From Pantoea cypripedii (lineage in GTDB: Bacteria > Pseudomonadota > Gammaproteobacteria > Enterobacterales > Enterobacteriaceae): a DNA stretch of 64,000 nt. Below are positions 34,137 to 42,416 of the stretch, piece after piece. The position numbers and the translations under genes were made by a program. The stretch's first letter is position 1. The number at the start of each line of letters is the position of its first letter. The stretch lies in contig NZ_CP024769.1 in NCBI RefSeq assembly GCF_011395035.1, forward strand, positions 519,965 through 583,964, read 5' to 3'. The notes beneath the pieces were generated by a model. That model was not told the DNA's origin. It worked only from the letters and a program-made list of their open reading frames with translations, and did not search any database.

Positions 34137-34733
34137 TCATTGCGGCTCGCGCCAGACCGGTAAAAGTTCAGGAAACCCTTCAATAGATAAGGGATTTCCT
34201 GCATCGCAATATCCGAATCGCCTGACCAGGGTCCTTGTACTGAAAGTTGTACATTCTGCGTAACAAGGCATTTTTTCCTTATCAAGGATACCATTCAACC
34301 TCCGGAACAACTTTGCTACCTGTTCACCTCCTCTATCAGAACGCAGTACAGCGAGAAGAAAGATGTAATAATGTGCTGGCTCTCGTGGATGAAAATGGTC
34401 GAGGCCGTTCATGAACGCCAGCGCTGTCAAATAATCAGCCCCACACGCCTGACGTAGCTGGCTATCAATGAACTGATTATCTTCTTCCGTCATCTCCATC
34501 AATTTCGGACCGAAATACACCAGGGTACCGGTATTGTTCTCTGTAAGCAGGACGCCTCCAAGCTTATGAGCGAGTTCAACATAAATACGAAAAAAGCCGC
34601 GCATCACCTTCTTGCGCTCATCTCTATCGGAGCCCGTAAACGCAAATTTAAGCACCGGATCGTCATAGAATTCGGATGTCAGGAGATCACAGACGATATC
34701 CAGTTCGGAATCTTTAGCATGTCTGCATCCCAT
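34137..34733 (-). CDS. GNAT-family N-acetyltransferase
   Basis: 198 residues. The fold elements fit GNAT: an N-terminal ELDIVCDLLTSEFYDDPVLKFAF, the core strand/loop HYYIFLLAVLRSDRGGEQVAKLFRRLNGIL (acyl-CoA pyrophosphate loop, about 121-150, with the usual Q/RxxGxG/A slightly diverged to RGGEQVA), then PCYAECTTFSTRTLVRRFGYCDAG (typical last strand with GF/GY). The ribosome site CGGAGGT lies inside the end of the decarboxylase gene, whose stop is only two bases upstream. The two are therefore translationally coupled and probably act in sequence: decarboxylase makes an amine, this enzyme acylates it. Substrate unknown. Confidence 0.82.
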   Translation of the reverse strand: MGCRHAKDSELDIVCDLLTSEFYDDPVLKFAFTGSDRDERKKVMRGFFRIYVELAHKLGGVLLTENNTGTLVYFGPKLMEMTEEDNQFIDSQLRQACGADYLTALAFMNGLDHFHPREPAHYYIFLLAVLRSDRGGEQVAKLFRRLNGILDKEKMPCYAECTTFSTRTLVRRFGYCDAGNPLSIEGFPELLPVWREPQ

Positions 34734-34735
34734 GT

Positions 34736-36235
34736 TTATACCTCCGAATGTTTCTTATTCGCATCGTTGCTGAGAAGATCCTGTGCCAAAAAAGCATCAT
34801 CTCGCTGTAACGCTTCAACAAGATTATCAATCGCTGCGCGTGTAACGTGCGGCATAACCACAATATGAGCCATGTCCCCACGCCCACTCAGGTGGAATTT
34901 TTGGAAGATCGCATCTCCGGGTCGCGTAAAGATTACCACCAACGAGTGTGGTCCGCGTTCCACACAGAATGACGGGTGAATGGCTTTGATAGTTTTTAAT
35001 TGTTCATAAGCATACGCGGTCAGCTGCTCACAACGTGCCGCGATCTCTGCCTGCATAGCCGAAGGGATGGTATTAATTGCATACCAGAGCAATAACGCGG
35101 ACATCCCATTACGAGTGCCCCCCAGGGTAGTATCAGGAGAATGAATATACTCAGGCAGAGTGGCTGGCTGCATCCGGTACTTTTCTTTACTCATATAGAC
35201 CCCTGAAGCAAAGGGTGCGCCATACCATTTATGGGAACTCATCACTATCGAACTAACATAGGGAAGGCGAAAGTCAAACTGAGGCCCCTTCACCCCACTC
35301 AATTCTTTCTGATTAGCCATTTCCAGATAGGGTAAATAGGCAGCCCCAAGCGCGCCATCAATATGAATCCAGAAGTCGGGGCGGCAATCACTTTTAGTCT
35401 GAACACAGAAATCATGTCGTTCAAGCACAGGACATAATTGTTGCCAGATAACCTGCGCATCATCAAATCCTCCCTGAAACGTGGTTCCCACATTCAAAAC
35501 AATAATGGGAGGATGTCCATGAGATGCAAAGAAATTGACCAAAGCTGATAATGCTTCAGGATTTACCGCACCGTGTTGATCGACTGGTACCCCCTGTGGC
35601 CATGTGCCATCTGCCGTCACCGGGCATTGACCAGGATAATATTTATCACCCATTTCCTGAAATGTGGTGAGCCCCAAAATGTATGCGCACTTCTCTAAGG
35701 AATAATGTGACTCCTGAGAATAATAAAGTATCGGTTCAGAGATCTTTTTTTGTGTTGTCTGACTGACACGAAAATACTCTCTTGCGCTCCACAAGGCATA
35801 CATATTCCCTTCCGTCGATCCCATAGCCAATACATAGCCCCAGAATGACTCTTCGGTTAACGGCTTACGTGATTTAGCATGCCAAAGCCCGCTAAAATAG
35901 TTGAGAACCTCCTGCTCCAGCTCATGCGTATGTAACAGCATTGAGCTATTCTCGAAAGGATCACCAATATTATTTAAATGAACATTTATAAAAGTGGAAA
36001 GCGCAGAATAGTCAAATTTTTGATTTAAAGGATATCCTAAAGAATATTCCTGGCGACTAACTACATTACTATAGAAGTTTTCCAGCCGCTTTCTGACCTT
36101 GTCGGGAATGCAAAAATTCGCGAGAGGATAAGCATGAGGCCGAATTTCATATTTAAAAAAAGAATGAGGAATTGCGTTGACTAAGCTTGTTTTTGGATTT
36201 ACAGAGTTTTTATTTACACCAAAATAATTATCCAT
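34736..36235 (-). CDS. Group II PLP-dependent amino acid decarboxylase (histidine/valine decarboxylase-like)
   Basis: 499 residues. ATG 36235 has GGAG eight bases upstream; the ATG at 36250 has none. The family motifs are GSTEGNMYALWSARE (PLP phosphate loop), YYSQESHYSLEKCAYILGL (His stacks on PLP), LNVGTTFQGGFDD, WIHIDGALGAAYLPY (Asp to pyridine N), and SSHKWYGAPFASGVY (Schiff-base Lys). This pattern is closest, from memory, to bacterial histidine decarboxylase and the Streptomyces valine decarboxylase VlmD. At 499 residues it is longer than Klebsiella-type Hdc (about 378), with an extra N-terminal region of about 90 residues. The DNA is AT-rich compared with flanking genes. It heads a coupled operon with a GNAT enzyme, beside a LuxR-type regulator. 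Confidence 0.87.
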   Translation of the reverse strand: MDNYFGVNKNSVNPKTSLVNAIPHSFFKYEIRPHAYPLANFCIPDKVRKRLENFYSNVVSRQEYSLGYPLNQKFDYSALSTFINVHLNNIGDPFENSSMLLHTHELEQEVLNYFSGLWHAKSRKPLTEESFWGYVLAMGSTEGNMYALWSAREYFRVSQTTQKKISEPILYYSQESHYSLEKCAYILGLTTFQEMGDKYYPGQCPVTADGTWPQGVPVDQHGAVNPEALSALVNFFASHGHPPIIVLNVGTTFQGGFDDAQVIWQQLCPVLERHDFCVQTKSDCRPDFWIHIDGALGAAYLPYLEMANQKELSGVKGPQFDFRLPYVSSIVMSSHKWYGAPFASGVYMSKEKYRMQPATLPEYIHSPDTTLGGTRNGMSALLLWYAINTIPSAMQAEIAARCEQLTAYAYEQLKTIKAIHPSFCVERGPHSLVVIFTRPGDAIFQKFHLSGRGDMAHIVVMPHVTRAAIDNLVEALQRDDAFLAQDLLSNDANKKHSEV

Positions 36236-36361
36236 AACAGAAATCTCCATTTAGAGGGAACAAAAAATGTGAAAAGGCAGCAATAACATCACCATGCTAT
36301 GGTTGTCATTACAAGGCAAGTAATCCAATCTGCCATATTTATAAAGCTTGTATTGTGCACT

Positions 36362-36377
36362 GGCTAACAAATTAGCC
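36362..36377. promoter_or_regulatory. Inverted repeat upstream of the decarboxylase operon
   Basis: GGCTAA-CAAA-TTAGCC, a perfect 6-bp inverted repeat extended by AC/GT on the outside with one offset base. It lies 127 bp upstream of the decarboxylase start in an AT-rich spacer. It is a candidate operator or a small terminator for nothing obvious, with low certainty. Confidence 0.3.
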
Positions 36378-36500
36378 GTACAGAGTCAGACAACTCGCTA
36401 ATGATATAAATCTGAGGTGTCTCATAAATAGGGGTAACAAAAAATTTTTTTGCACCTCTAGCCTGCCAGAGCCCGCCAATGACTCAGCCCTCCAGCCGCA

Positions 36501-37544
36501 TCAGGTCTGGCTCAGTCCACCTTCGGCCGGGCAATTCTCGCGGATAAACAGGTTAAAAGGGGTGATGTTGTCGTGCAGGGAAAACTCCTCGCTGCGATTA
36601 AAATGCCGCGCCAGCAACGCCAGTGCACGACGTGCTTCCTCGTATGGATTTTGATCGATAATCGCCGCCAGTGAGCCTTCCCGTAGTAGCAGACGTCTTT
36701 CTGGTGTTAACTCATGGGTGATCAGTTGCGCCTGTCGCCCCAGCGATTGCAGCGTCGCAACAATGTTGCTGTTTCCCGACGAGGTATTGTAGATACCTCG
36801 GATACGGGGATTTTCCAGCAACGCCTGGCGTACCACATCACCTGCCCGTCGTTGGTTTTCTGCACTTTCCAGCGTGACTGCCCAAATGCATGCCGGGAAT
36901 CGCTCACGTAACACCGCACGGAAACCGCGTTCACGTTCCTCGTGGCCAATCATGTTATGCATACCCAGCACCACCAATATCTCACCGCCGCGTTCACCGA
37001 GAAAACGCCCCATCAGCTCTCCGGCAGCCCTTCCCATTTGCCGGTTATCGGGTCCGACGTAGGCCAGACGGCCGCTGGACGGGATATCGGTCGCCAGCGT
37101 TAAGATCGGCAACTGTCCGGAGACGCGCTTTAACGCATCCGCCAGATCAGGATCGTTCGGACAAACCACAATCAAGGCATCGTGACTGGCGGCGATCGTC
37201 TCAACCTGTTTTATGGTGGCGCGAATATTGCCGGGATTGTGGTAATGGATCACCCCGTTAATCCGCATCTCAGCCATCCCGGCACCAAGATCGGCAAAAG
37301 CATCGCGCAATCCTTTGTAGAAAGGGTTTTTGGGGGATTGCAGCAGGATCGCCACGCGTAACGCACGCAGGTAACCACGAAACAGCACGCGATCAACATT
37401 CAGTTTGCTGGCCCATTCCAGCACCCGTGCTTCTTTAGCGGGAGAGACGCCACCGCGTCGATTCATCACCCGATCCACAGTGCTCAGACTGACACCTGCG
37501 GCGCTAGCTATCTGTTCCAGCGTCGTTTTTTTGCGATTGATCAC
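36501..37544 (-). CDS. LacI-family transcriptional regulator
   Basis: 347 residues. A GTG start at 37544 is chosen: it is preceded by AGGAAG and gives the normal LacI N-terminus (NRKKTTLEQIASAAGVSLSTVDRVMNRRGGVSPAKEARV). The upstream in-frame ATG at 37622 would place the operators inside the gene. The ligand domain is of the periplasmic-binding-protein type (VAILLQSPKNPFYKGLRDAFADLG..., ALIVVCPNDPD, LTLATDIPSSGRLAYVGPDNRQMGRAAGELMGRFL), suggesting a sugar or inositol-like effector. It diverges from the inosose-dehydratase-like/dehydrogenase operon across two tandem operators, so it almost certainly represses that operon and itself. Confidence 0.88.
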   Translation of the reverse strand: MINRKKTTLEQIASAAGVSLSTVDRVMNRRGGVSPAKEARVLEWASKLNVDRVLFRGYLRALRVAILLQSPKNPFYKGLRDAFADLGAGMAEMRINGVIHYHNPGNIRATIKQVETIAASHDALIVVCPNDPDLADALKRVSGQLPILTLATDIPSSGRLAYVGPDNRQMGRAAGELMGRFLGERGGEILVVLGMHNMIGHEERERGFRAVLRERFPACIWAVTLESAENQRRAGDVVRQALLENPRIRGIYNTSSGNSNIVATLQSLGRQAQLITHELTPERRLLLREGSLAAIIDQNPYEEARRALALLARHFNRSEEFSLHDNITPFNLFIRENCPAEGGLSQT

Positions 37545-37556
37545 AGTAATTTCTTC

Positions 37557-37595
37557 CTGAAGGTTTGCCGTCAAAAATTGAAGGTTTCCCTTCAA
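37557..37595. promoter_or_regulatory. Two tandem LacI-type operators
   Basis: TTGAAGG-TTTC-CCTTCAA (37578-37595) is a perfect inverted repeat. CTGAAGG-TTTG-CCGTCAA (37557-37574) is a near copy. Their centres are 21 bp apart, two helical turns, so both face the same side of the DNA. They lie between the divergent LacI gene and the operon at 37664. Confidence 0.75.
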
Positions 37596-37663
37596 ATTAG
37601 CCATAGCAGCAGAAAATTGCATCCGCTATTTTCGTCCTCATCACAATCAAGGGGGAGAAGAGA

Positions 37664-38587
37664 ATGATTAAGGATGCGTTTTACCAGGCCGGACAACCGG
37701 AACCCAAACTCGGTGTCAGCCCGCTGTCGTGGGTCAATGAAGTGCTGCCACAGCTGGGTGCAGGTACCAGTGCGCAACAATGCCTCGCGGAGGCAGCTCA
37801 GGCTGGCTACCAGGGTGTGGAGTTGAGCCGCATCTTCCCACGTGAGCCCGGCGCACTGCGTACTTTGCTGGCACAGCACAAGTTGCATCTGGTCTCCGGC
37901 TGGCACGATGGTTTCCTCACGGAGCGGAGCGTGCAGCAGGAACTGGATGCGGTGCATAACCATGCCGCGTTGTTACAGGAAAATGGTGCCGGGGTGATGG
38001 TGTATGGCGAATGTGGCTGGATGACAGACAATGCGCTCGATGTCCCGCTGGCCCAGCGTCGCCTGCTACCGGAAGAACAGGTACAGGGCTATGCAGCGCG
38101 CCTGTCTGCCTTTGCCGAGGCGTTGCATCAGCAATATGGCCTGCGCCTTGCTTATCACCATCACCTGATGATGGTGACCGAAACCCTGCCAGAAATTCGC
38201 GCTTTGCTGGCTGCCTGTGCTCCGTCGGTGGGCCTGTTACTCGACACCGGACATGCCACCGCTGCCGGTTTTGCCTATACCCAGCTGATCGATGAATTTG
38301 CTGACCGCATTTGCCATATCCACCTGAAAGACGTGCGGCTGGATCGACTCCAGCAGGTGCGTCAAAGCGGAATGACGTTTAACCAGGCCGTACTGGCAGG
38401 AATGTTTACCGTGCCGGGGGATGGCGGCATTGATTTCCGACCACTGGCACAGTTTATCGCTCGCAGCGGCTACCGGGGCTGGATGGTGGTGGAAGCAGAA
38501 CAGGACCCGGCAATAGCCCCGCCGCTTGCTACCGTCACGCGCGCGCAACGCTATGTTACCGAACATATTTCACCTGCAGCCCAATAA
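37664..38587 (+). CDS. TIM-barrel sugar isomerase/dehydratase, myo-inosose-2-dehydratase (IolE)-like
   Basis: 307 residues, AP-endonuclease-2/xylose-isomerase-like barrel. LGVSPLSWVNEVLPQLG (start), GYQGVELSRIFP, VSGWHDGFLTE, VMVYGECGWM, LAYHHHLMMVTET, VGLLLDTGHATAAG, CHIHLKDVR and MVVEAEQDPA follow the IolE pattern, with Glu, Asp, His and Glu as likely metal ligands. ATG 37664 has GGGGGAG upstream. It is followed after 12 bp by a Gfo/Idh/MocA dehydrogenase, and the pair is controlled by the divergent LacI protein. It probably acts on an inositol- or sugar-derived ketose. No transporter or other iol gene is adjacent, so the exact substrate is uncertain. Confidence 0.82.
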   Translation: MIKDAFYQAGQPEPKLGVSPLSWVNEVLPQLGAGTSAQQCLAEAAQAGYQGVELSRIFPREPGALRTLLAQHKLHLVSGWHDGFLTERSVQQELDAVHNHAALLQENGAGVMVYGECGWMTDNALDVPLAQRRLLPEEQVQGYAARLSAFAEALHQQYGLRLAYHHHLMMVTETLPEIRALLAACAPSVGLLLDTGHATAAGFAYTQLIDEFADRICHIHLKDVRLDRLQQVRQSGMTFNQAVLAGMFTVPGDGGIDFRPLAQFIARSGYRGWMVVEAEQDPAIAPPLATVTRAQRYVTEHISPAAQ

Positions 38588-38599
38588 AGGAAAGAGAAC

Positions 38600-39781
38600 A
38601 TGACCGGAAAAAAACTCAACGTCGGCCTGATTGGTTCGGGTTTTATGGGCCAGGCGCATGCCGACGCCTGGCGTCGTGCAGGCTTGTTATATCGTAATCT
38701 GCCACTGCAACCGGTGCTGCATACGCTGGCTGATGCCACTCCGGCGCTGGCGCAAGAAGCTGCACAGCGTTTTGGTTTTCAGCACAGCACGGCAGATTGG
38801 CGGGCCATGATTGCTAACCCGGCAATCGATATTGTCGACATCACCACCCCGAATAATATGCATTACGACATGGCGCTGGCGGCGATTCGTGCGGGCAAAC
38901 ATGTCTACTGCGAAAAACCCCTCACGGTTTCATTACTGGAAGCGCAAACCCTGACACAGGAAGCGGAACGCGCCGGAGTAAAAACCATGGTGGCGTTTAA
39001 CAACATCAAAACCCCTGCAGCGCAGCTGGCGAAACAGATGATCGAACGAGGGGATATCGGTACGCCTACCCGTTTTCGTGGCTGGTTTGATCAGGGTTTC
39101 TTCAACGACCCGGAGCTGCCGTGGAGCTGGCGCTGTTCGCGCGAGCAGGCCGGTTCTGGCTCCCTCGGCGATCTCGGTTCGCATGTGGTGAGTGTGGCGC
39201 AATATCTGATGGGACCGATCACCAGCGTTATCGGTCAGGAGCAGCTGTTTATTGACTCCCGCCCGGCCGCCGGTGGTGGTTCTGGCTATGGTGCACACGC
39301 CAGCAAGGATGCGGCACGACTTAAGGTGGAGAATGATGATCAGTTTCAGTCGCTGATTACCTTTGCCAACCATGCCGGAGGGGTGATTGAAGCCTCAAGG
39401 ATTTCCGCAGGGAAAGTGTTTGGTATCGCCTGGGAAGTGTCTGGCACCGAAGGCACCATCATTATGGATGGCGAGCGTTTTAACGAGCTGAAAATTGCCC
39501 GCTATCGCGATGAAAAACACGATCGCGGCTTTAAAACCCTTTATGCCGGTTCTCAGGTGGAACAATTTGGTGGCTTCTTTGGTTTCGACTTCGCGGGCGG
39601 TGGACTCGGTTATTTTGACGTCAAAGTGATTGAAATCTATGACCTGATCAAAGGCCTGAGCGGAGCAAGCGGCTGCTTCCCGGATTTCCGCTTCGGCCTG
39701 GAGAATCAGCAGATTATTGAAGCGATGGTGCGCTCCTCTGCCAGCGGTACGCGTGTTGAAGTGGCCAGTCTGCGGGCTTAA
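38600..39781 (+). CDS. Gfo/Idh/MocA-family NAD(P)-dependent dehydrogenase
   Basis: 393 residues. The N-terminal Rossmann fold has GLIGSGFMGQAHADAWRR (about 9-26). VDITTPNNMHYDMALAAIRAGKHVYCEKPL (about 74-103) contains the family EKP motif, whose Lys is in the active site. The C-terminal alpha/beta domain holds GSLGDLGSHVVSVAQYLMGP (about 188-207), with the conserved D-x-x-x-H pair. RBS AAAGGAAAGAG precedes the ATG. It is the second gene of the LacI-controlled operon and most likely oxidises the sugar or inositol that the IolE-like enzyme handles next. The last bases overlap the 3' end of the convergent hydrolase gene (39778). Confidence 0.88.
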   Translation: MTGKKLNVGLIGSGFMGQAHADAWRRAGLLYRNLPLQPVLHTLADATPALAQEAAQRFGFQHSTADWRAMIANPAIDIVDITTPNNMHYDMALAAIRAGKHVYCEKPLTVSLLEAQTLTQEAERAGVKTMVAFNNIKTPAAQLAKQMIERGDIGTPTRFRGWFDQGFFNDPELPWSWRCSREQAGSGSLGDLGSHVVSVAQYLMGPITSVIGQEQLFIDSRPAAGGGSGYGAHASKDAARLKVENDDQFQSLITFANHAGGVIEASRISAGKVFGIAWEVSGTEGTIIMDGERFNELKIARYRDEKHDRGFKTLYAGSQVEQFGGFFGFDFAGGGLGYFDVKVIEIYDLIKGLSGASGCFPDFRFGLENQQIIEAMVRSSASGTRVEVASLRA

Positions 39782-40677
39782 CGGAAAAACGTCGCCAGCG
39801 CATCAGCCAGCGCCTGCGGCTGCTCATCAGGGATGAAGTGGCCGCTGTGGGCAATGGTTATGCCGGTAACGTTGTCCGCGAACTGCCGCAGGGGCGCCGC
39901 CATGTCGGGGATGGATCCCTGATCGGCACTGATCGCCAGTAGCGGCAACGTTAATTTGCCCTGCTCGCGTAAGGCCCGATTCTGTGCGGCTGAGTGCATC
40001 ACTTCACGATACGGTGCCAGTCCGGCGCGCAGCGCGCCATTTTGTTTCAGCAGACGCACGTATTCCGCCATATCCGCAGCGCTAAACACCATCGGACTGG
40101 CGGTTTTACGTCGCAAAAACCATTCCAGATAAATCTCTTCACGGCCACTGATTAACGCCTCCGGCAGATCCGGCAATAAATGGAAGGCGAAATGCCAGGT
40201 CTTCCACGCTTTATCCGGCGTCGCGGGTAAGGCATCTGGCAGCGTAACGCCGGGAATGCCCGCATCAAGCAGGGCCAGTTTTATCACCTGCTGGCTGTAA
40301 CGCATGGCATAGGGCCACGCTACCCAGGCCCCGACATCATGGGCAGCAAGGTAGTAGCGCTCAATCGCCAGCTTTTGCATTAAACCCTGCACTTTTTCCG
40401 CCAGCGACTGGGTACCGTAACCGGCTTGTGGTTTGTCAGAATCACCCTGCCCTGGCAAATCAGGCGCGATGATGAAATAACGATCCCCCAACTCAGCCAT
40501 GACCTGATGCCAGGCGTACCAGCTTTGCGGAAAGCCCGCCAGCAGCAACAACACTTCGCCCTGCGGATTTCCCCCGCTGACGTAGTGCAGGCGAACACCG
40601 TCCACCGTGGTATAAAAATGAGCGAAGCCGGGCAAATGCGCGACAGGCTGTGACCAGGGTTGTGCAAATTCAGACAT
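39778..40677 (-). CDS. Alpha/beta hydrolase, epoxide hydrolase/haloalkane dehalogenase type
   Basis: 299 residues with an aspartate nucleophile: YLAAHDVGAWVAW places Asp114 in the elbow. The His is in IAHSGHFIPDEQP near 282. The oxyanion segment reads LLAGFPQSW, with Ala where most relatives have His (HGFP). PDLPGQGDSDKP is typical. No signal peptide. It has its own promoter region with an operator that matches the one at the adjacent TetR gene, so it is the likely target of that repressor. An epoxide or ester detoxification role is inferred. Its 3' end overlaps the convergent dehydrogenase gene by four bases. Confidence 0.87.
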   Translation of the reverse strand: MSEFAQPWSQPVAHLPGFAHFYTTVDGVRLHYVSGGNPQGEVLLLLAGFPQSWYAWHQVMAELGDRYFIIAPDLPGQGDSDKPQAGYGTQSLAEKVQGLMQKLAIERYYLAAHDVGAWVAWPYAMRYSQQVIKLALLDAGIPGVTLPDALPATPDKAWKTWHFAFHLLPDLPEALISGREEIYLEWFLRRKTASPMVFSAADMAEYVRLLKQNGALRAGLAPYREVMHSAAQNRALREQGKLTLPLLAISADQGSIPDMAAPLRQFADNVTGITIAHSGHFIPDEQPQALADALATFFR

Positions 40678-40692
40678 TCAAACCTCTCATGA

Positions 40693-40716
40693 TTTAGGAA
40701 ATGACTATTTCCTTAT
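40693..40716. promoter_or_regulatory. TetR operator at the hydrolase promoter
   Basis: TTTAGGAA, eight bases, TTCCTTAT. The left half is identical to the operator at 41349, the spacer length is the same, and six of eight right-half bases match. It lies just upstream of the hydrolase start. Confidence 0.65.
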
Positions 40717-40729
40717 TAGACAAAAAATT

Positions 40730-41338
40730 TTAATCGAGCAGCGTCAGCGTGGTAGCAATCAGCTGCTCACCTGCCGGTAAATCCTGCATTTTGCCAGCCA
40801 CACGCATCCCCAGCACCAGACACAACAACACGCCACCCAGTGCCTGGGCATCATGTTGCGGATTAATCGAACCATCCTGCTGGCCCTGTTCGATCAATTG
40901 CAGAATCGATTGCTGATTACGCAGCAATGCAGCGCGCACGCCTGCGGCCAGCTCGTCATCCAGCAGTTGTAATTCAACGGTGCTACCGACCACCAGGCAA
41001 CCCCGCCGCCCTTCCATATCGCTGGCAGATTCGAGGTAAAAACGCAGCAGCTCGGCGATACGCGCCCTGCCATCAGGTTGTTGTGCCAGCCGCTGGCGCA
41101 AATCATGATTTCGCAGTGAGGTGTACCGCGCGAACACTTGCAGGAACAGGCCGTGCTTGTCAGTAAACGCTTTGTAGATACTTCCGGCGGTGAGCTGCAT
41201 CGCCTCACTCAAATCGCTGATCGAGGCGCTGTGATAACCCTTTTCACGGAACACCAGCATGGCGCGATCTAGGGCAACGTCGAGGTCGAACTGGCGTGGA
41301 CGGCCGCGCTCCCGCACGATCCGTGGCTGCTCTGACAT
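40730..41338 (-). CDS. TetR-family transcriptional repressor
   Basis: 202 residues. HTH in GRPRQFDLDVALDRAMLVFREKGYHSASISDLSEAMQLTAGSIYKAFTDKHGLFLQVFARY (about 12-71). The C-terminal helices (SDMEGRRGCLVVGSTVELQLLDDELAAGVRAALLRNQQ) resemble AcrR/NemR-type sensors. The single Cys near 115 is a possible electrophile sensor. It lies upstream of the hydrolase on the same strand; both genes have matching operators, so autorepression plus control of the hydrolase is likely. Confidence 0.88.
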   Translation of the reverse strand: MSEQPRIVRERGRPRQFDLDVALDRAMLVFREKGYHSASISDLSEAMQLTAGSIYKAFTDKHGLFLQVFARYTSLRNHDLRQRLAQQPDGRARIAELLRFYLESASDMEGRRGCLVVGSTVELQLLDDELAAGVRAALLRNQQSILQLIEQGQQDGSINPQHDAQALGGVLLCLVLGMRVAGKMQDLPAGEQLIATTLTLLD

Positions 41339-41343
41339 TTTTT

Positions 41344-41377
41344 CACCATTTAGGAAACGTTCAATTCCTAAATGGTG
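41344..41377. promoter_or_regulatory. TetR autoregulatory operator
   Basis: CACCATTTAGGAA (41344-41356), eight-base spacer, TTCCTAAATGGTG (41365-41377): a perfect 13-bp inverted repeat just before the tetR-type start codon. Confidence 0.8.
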
Positions 41378-41400
41378 CCACAGTTGTGTATCGATGGAAA

Positions 41401-41416
41401 GCGCGATTTATCACGC
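41401..41416. repeat. Single REP remnant
   Basis: GCGCGATTTATCACGC is one half of the REPIN unit found elsewhere in the window, with one changed base and no partner copy. Confidence 0.55.
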
Positions 41417-41487
41417 ATCTCACCTTGCCAGCTGACCTGTTTATATTTACAGTCTTCACCCCTGCAAATAATCCATTTTACATTCTT

Positions 41488-42396
41488 ATGAGAACATCAG
41501 ACACATTGCGTCTTTTGCTACTGGCGGCTATCTGGGGCGCCAGCTTTTTGTTTATGCGCATTGCCGTCCCGGCACTGGGGGCGGTAAATACCGCGTTTCT
41601 GCGGGTGTTATGTGGCACCTGCGGCCTGCTGGTAATTATGGCGATCCTGAAAATGCCGCTGCGTTTTGACGGTAAACTACGCTGGGCAATGCTGCTTGGG
41701 GTCATTAACTCCGGCCTTCCCTTTCTGATGTATTGTCTTGCCGCCCGCGTCCTCCCGGCTGGTTATTCCGCCATCCTTAACGCCACCGCGCCATTGATGG
41801 GGGTCATCATGGGGGCCGCCTTCTTCGCGGAAAAGCTTACGTTGAAGAAAGTGCTTGGCATGGTAGCCGGTTTTGCCGGCATCCTGCTGATCAGTGCCAC
41901 CGGAGAGGCCCATCTCACCCGCGCGTTAATGCTGGGCATCCTTGCCTGCATGGTCGCCACCACCTGCTATGGCATGGCCGGGTTCCTCGCTAAACGCTGG
42001 ATTAGTGCGCGTGGTGGGCTGGATGCCACCAAAGTGGCGTTTGGTAGCCAGCTCGGTGCCTCGGTCTTTCTGCTGCCATTTTTTGCCGTTACCGCCCCGC
42101 AAACGGCAACCAGCCAATGGCAAATCCCCGAAGTCTGGGCCTGCATTCTGGCGGTGGGTTTTATCTGTACCGCACTGGCCTACATTCTCTACTTTCGCCT
42201 GCTGGCTGATATTGGGCCGCTGCGCACGCTGACTGTCACCTTCCTGATCCCGCCTTTTGGCATCTTCTGGGGCTGGCTGGTGTTGGGTGAAAAACTTAAT
42301 GAGGGCTTTACCGCAGGGGCGCTGTTGATTGTTTGCGCGGTGTGGCTGGTCGTCAGTGCTGATCGGCCAGCGCGTCTGGTTGCCAGCACGAAATAG
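41488..42396 (+). CDS. EamA/DMT-family transporter (likely exporter)
   Basis: 302 residues, about ten hydrophobic helices in two EamA repeats (LLLLAAIWGASFLFMRIAVPALGAVNTAFLRV at the start; ALAYILYFRLLADIGPLRTLTVTFLIPPFGIFWGWLVLGE in the second half). ATG 41488 begins directly at the first helix; earlier in-frame starts overlap the TetR operator. Members export metabolites or amino acids. It is transcribed divergently from tetR across the operator, so the repressor may also affect it. Substrate unknown. Confidence 0.85.
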   Translation: MRTSDTLRLLLLAAIWGASFLFMRIAVPALGAVNTAFLRVLCGTCGLLVIMAILKMPLRFDGKLRWAMLLGVINSGLPFLMYCLAARVLPAGYSAILNATAPLMGVIMGAAFFAEKLTLKKVLGMVAGFAGILLISATGEAHLTRALMLGILACMVATTCYGMAGFLAKRWISARGGLDATKVAFGSQLGASVFLLPFFAVTAPQTATSQWQIPEVWACILAVGFICTALAYILYFRLLADIGPLRTLTVTFLIPPFGIFWGWLVLGEKLNEGFTAGALLIVCAVWLVVSADRPARLVASTK

Positions 42397-42416
42397 CCCG
42401 GCTATTTTTTGCCGGG
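42397..42416 (+). terminator. Terminator after the DMT transporter gene
   Basis: CCCGGC-TATTTTTT-GCCGGG followed by TTTC, directly after the stop. Its right part lies inside the 3' end of the convergent RpiR-type gene, giving a very compact arrangement. Confidence 0.7.

Noticed and set aside
37544..37622. Upstream ATG start for the LacI gene
   Set aside because: It would add 26 non-conserved residues and place both operators inside the coding region; the GTG at 37544 has a ribosome site and the normal LacI N-terminus.
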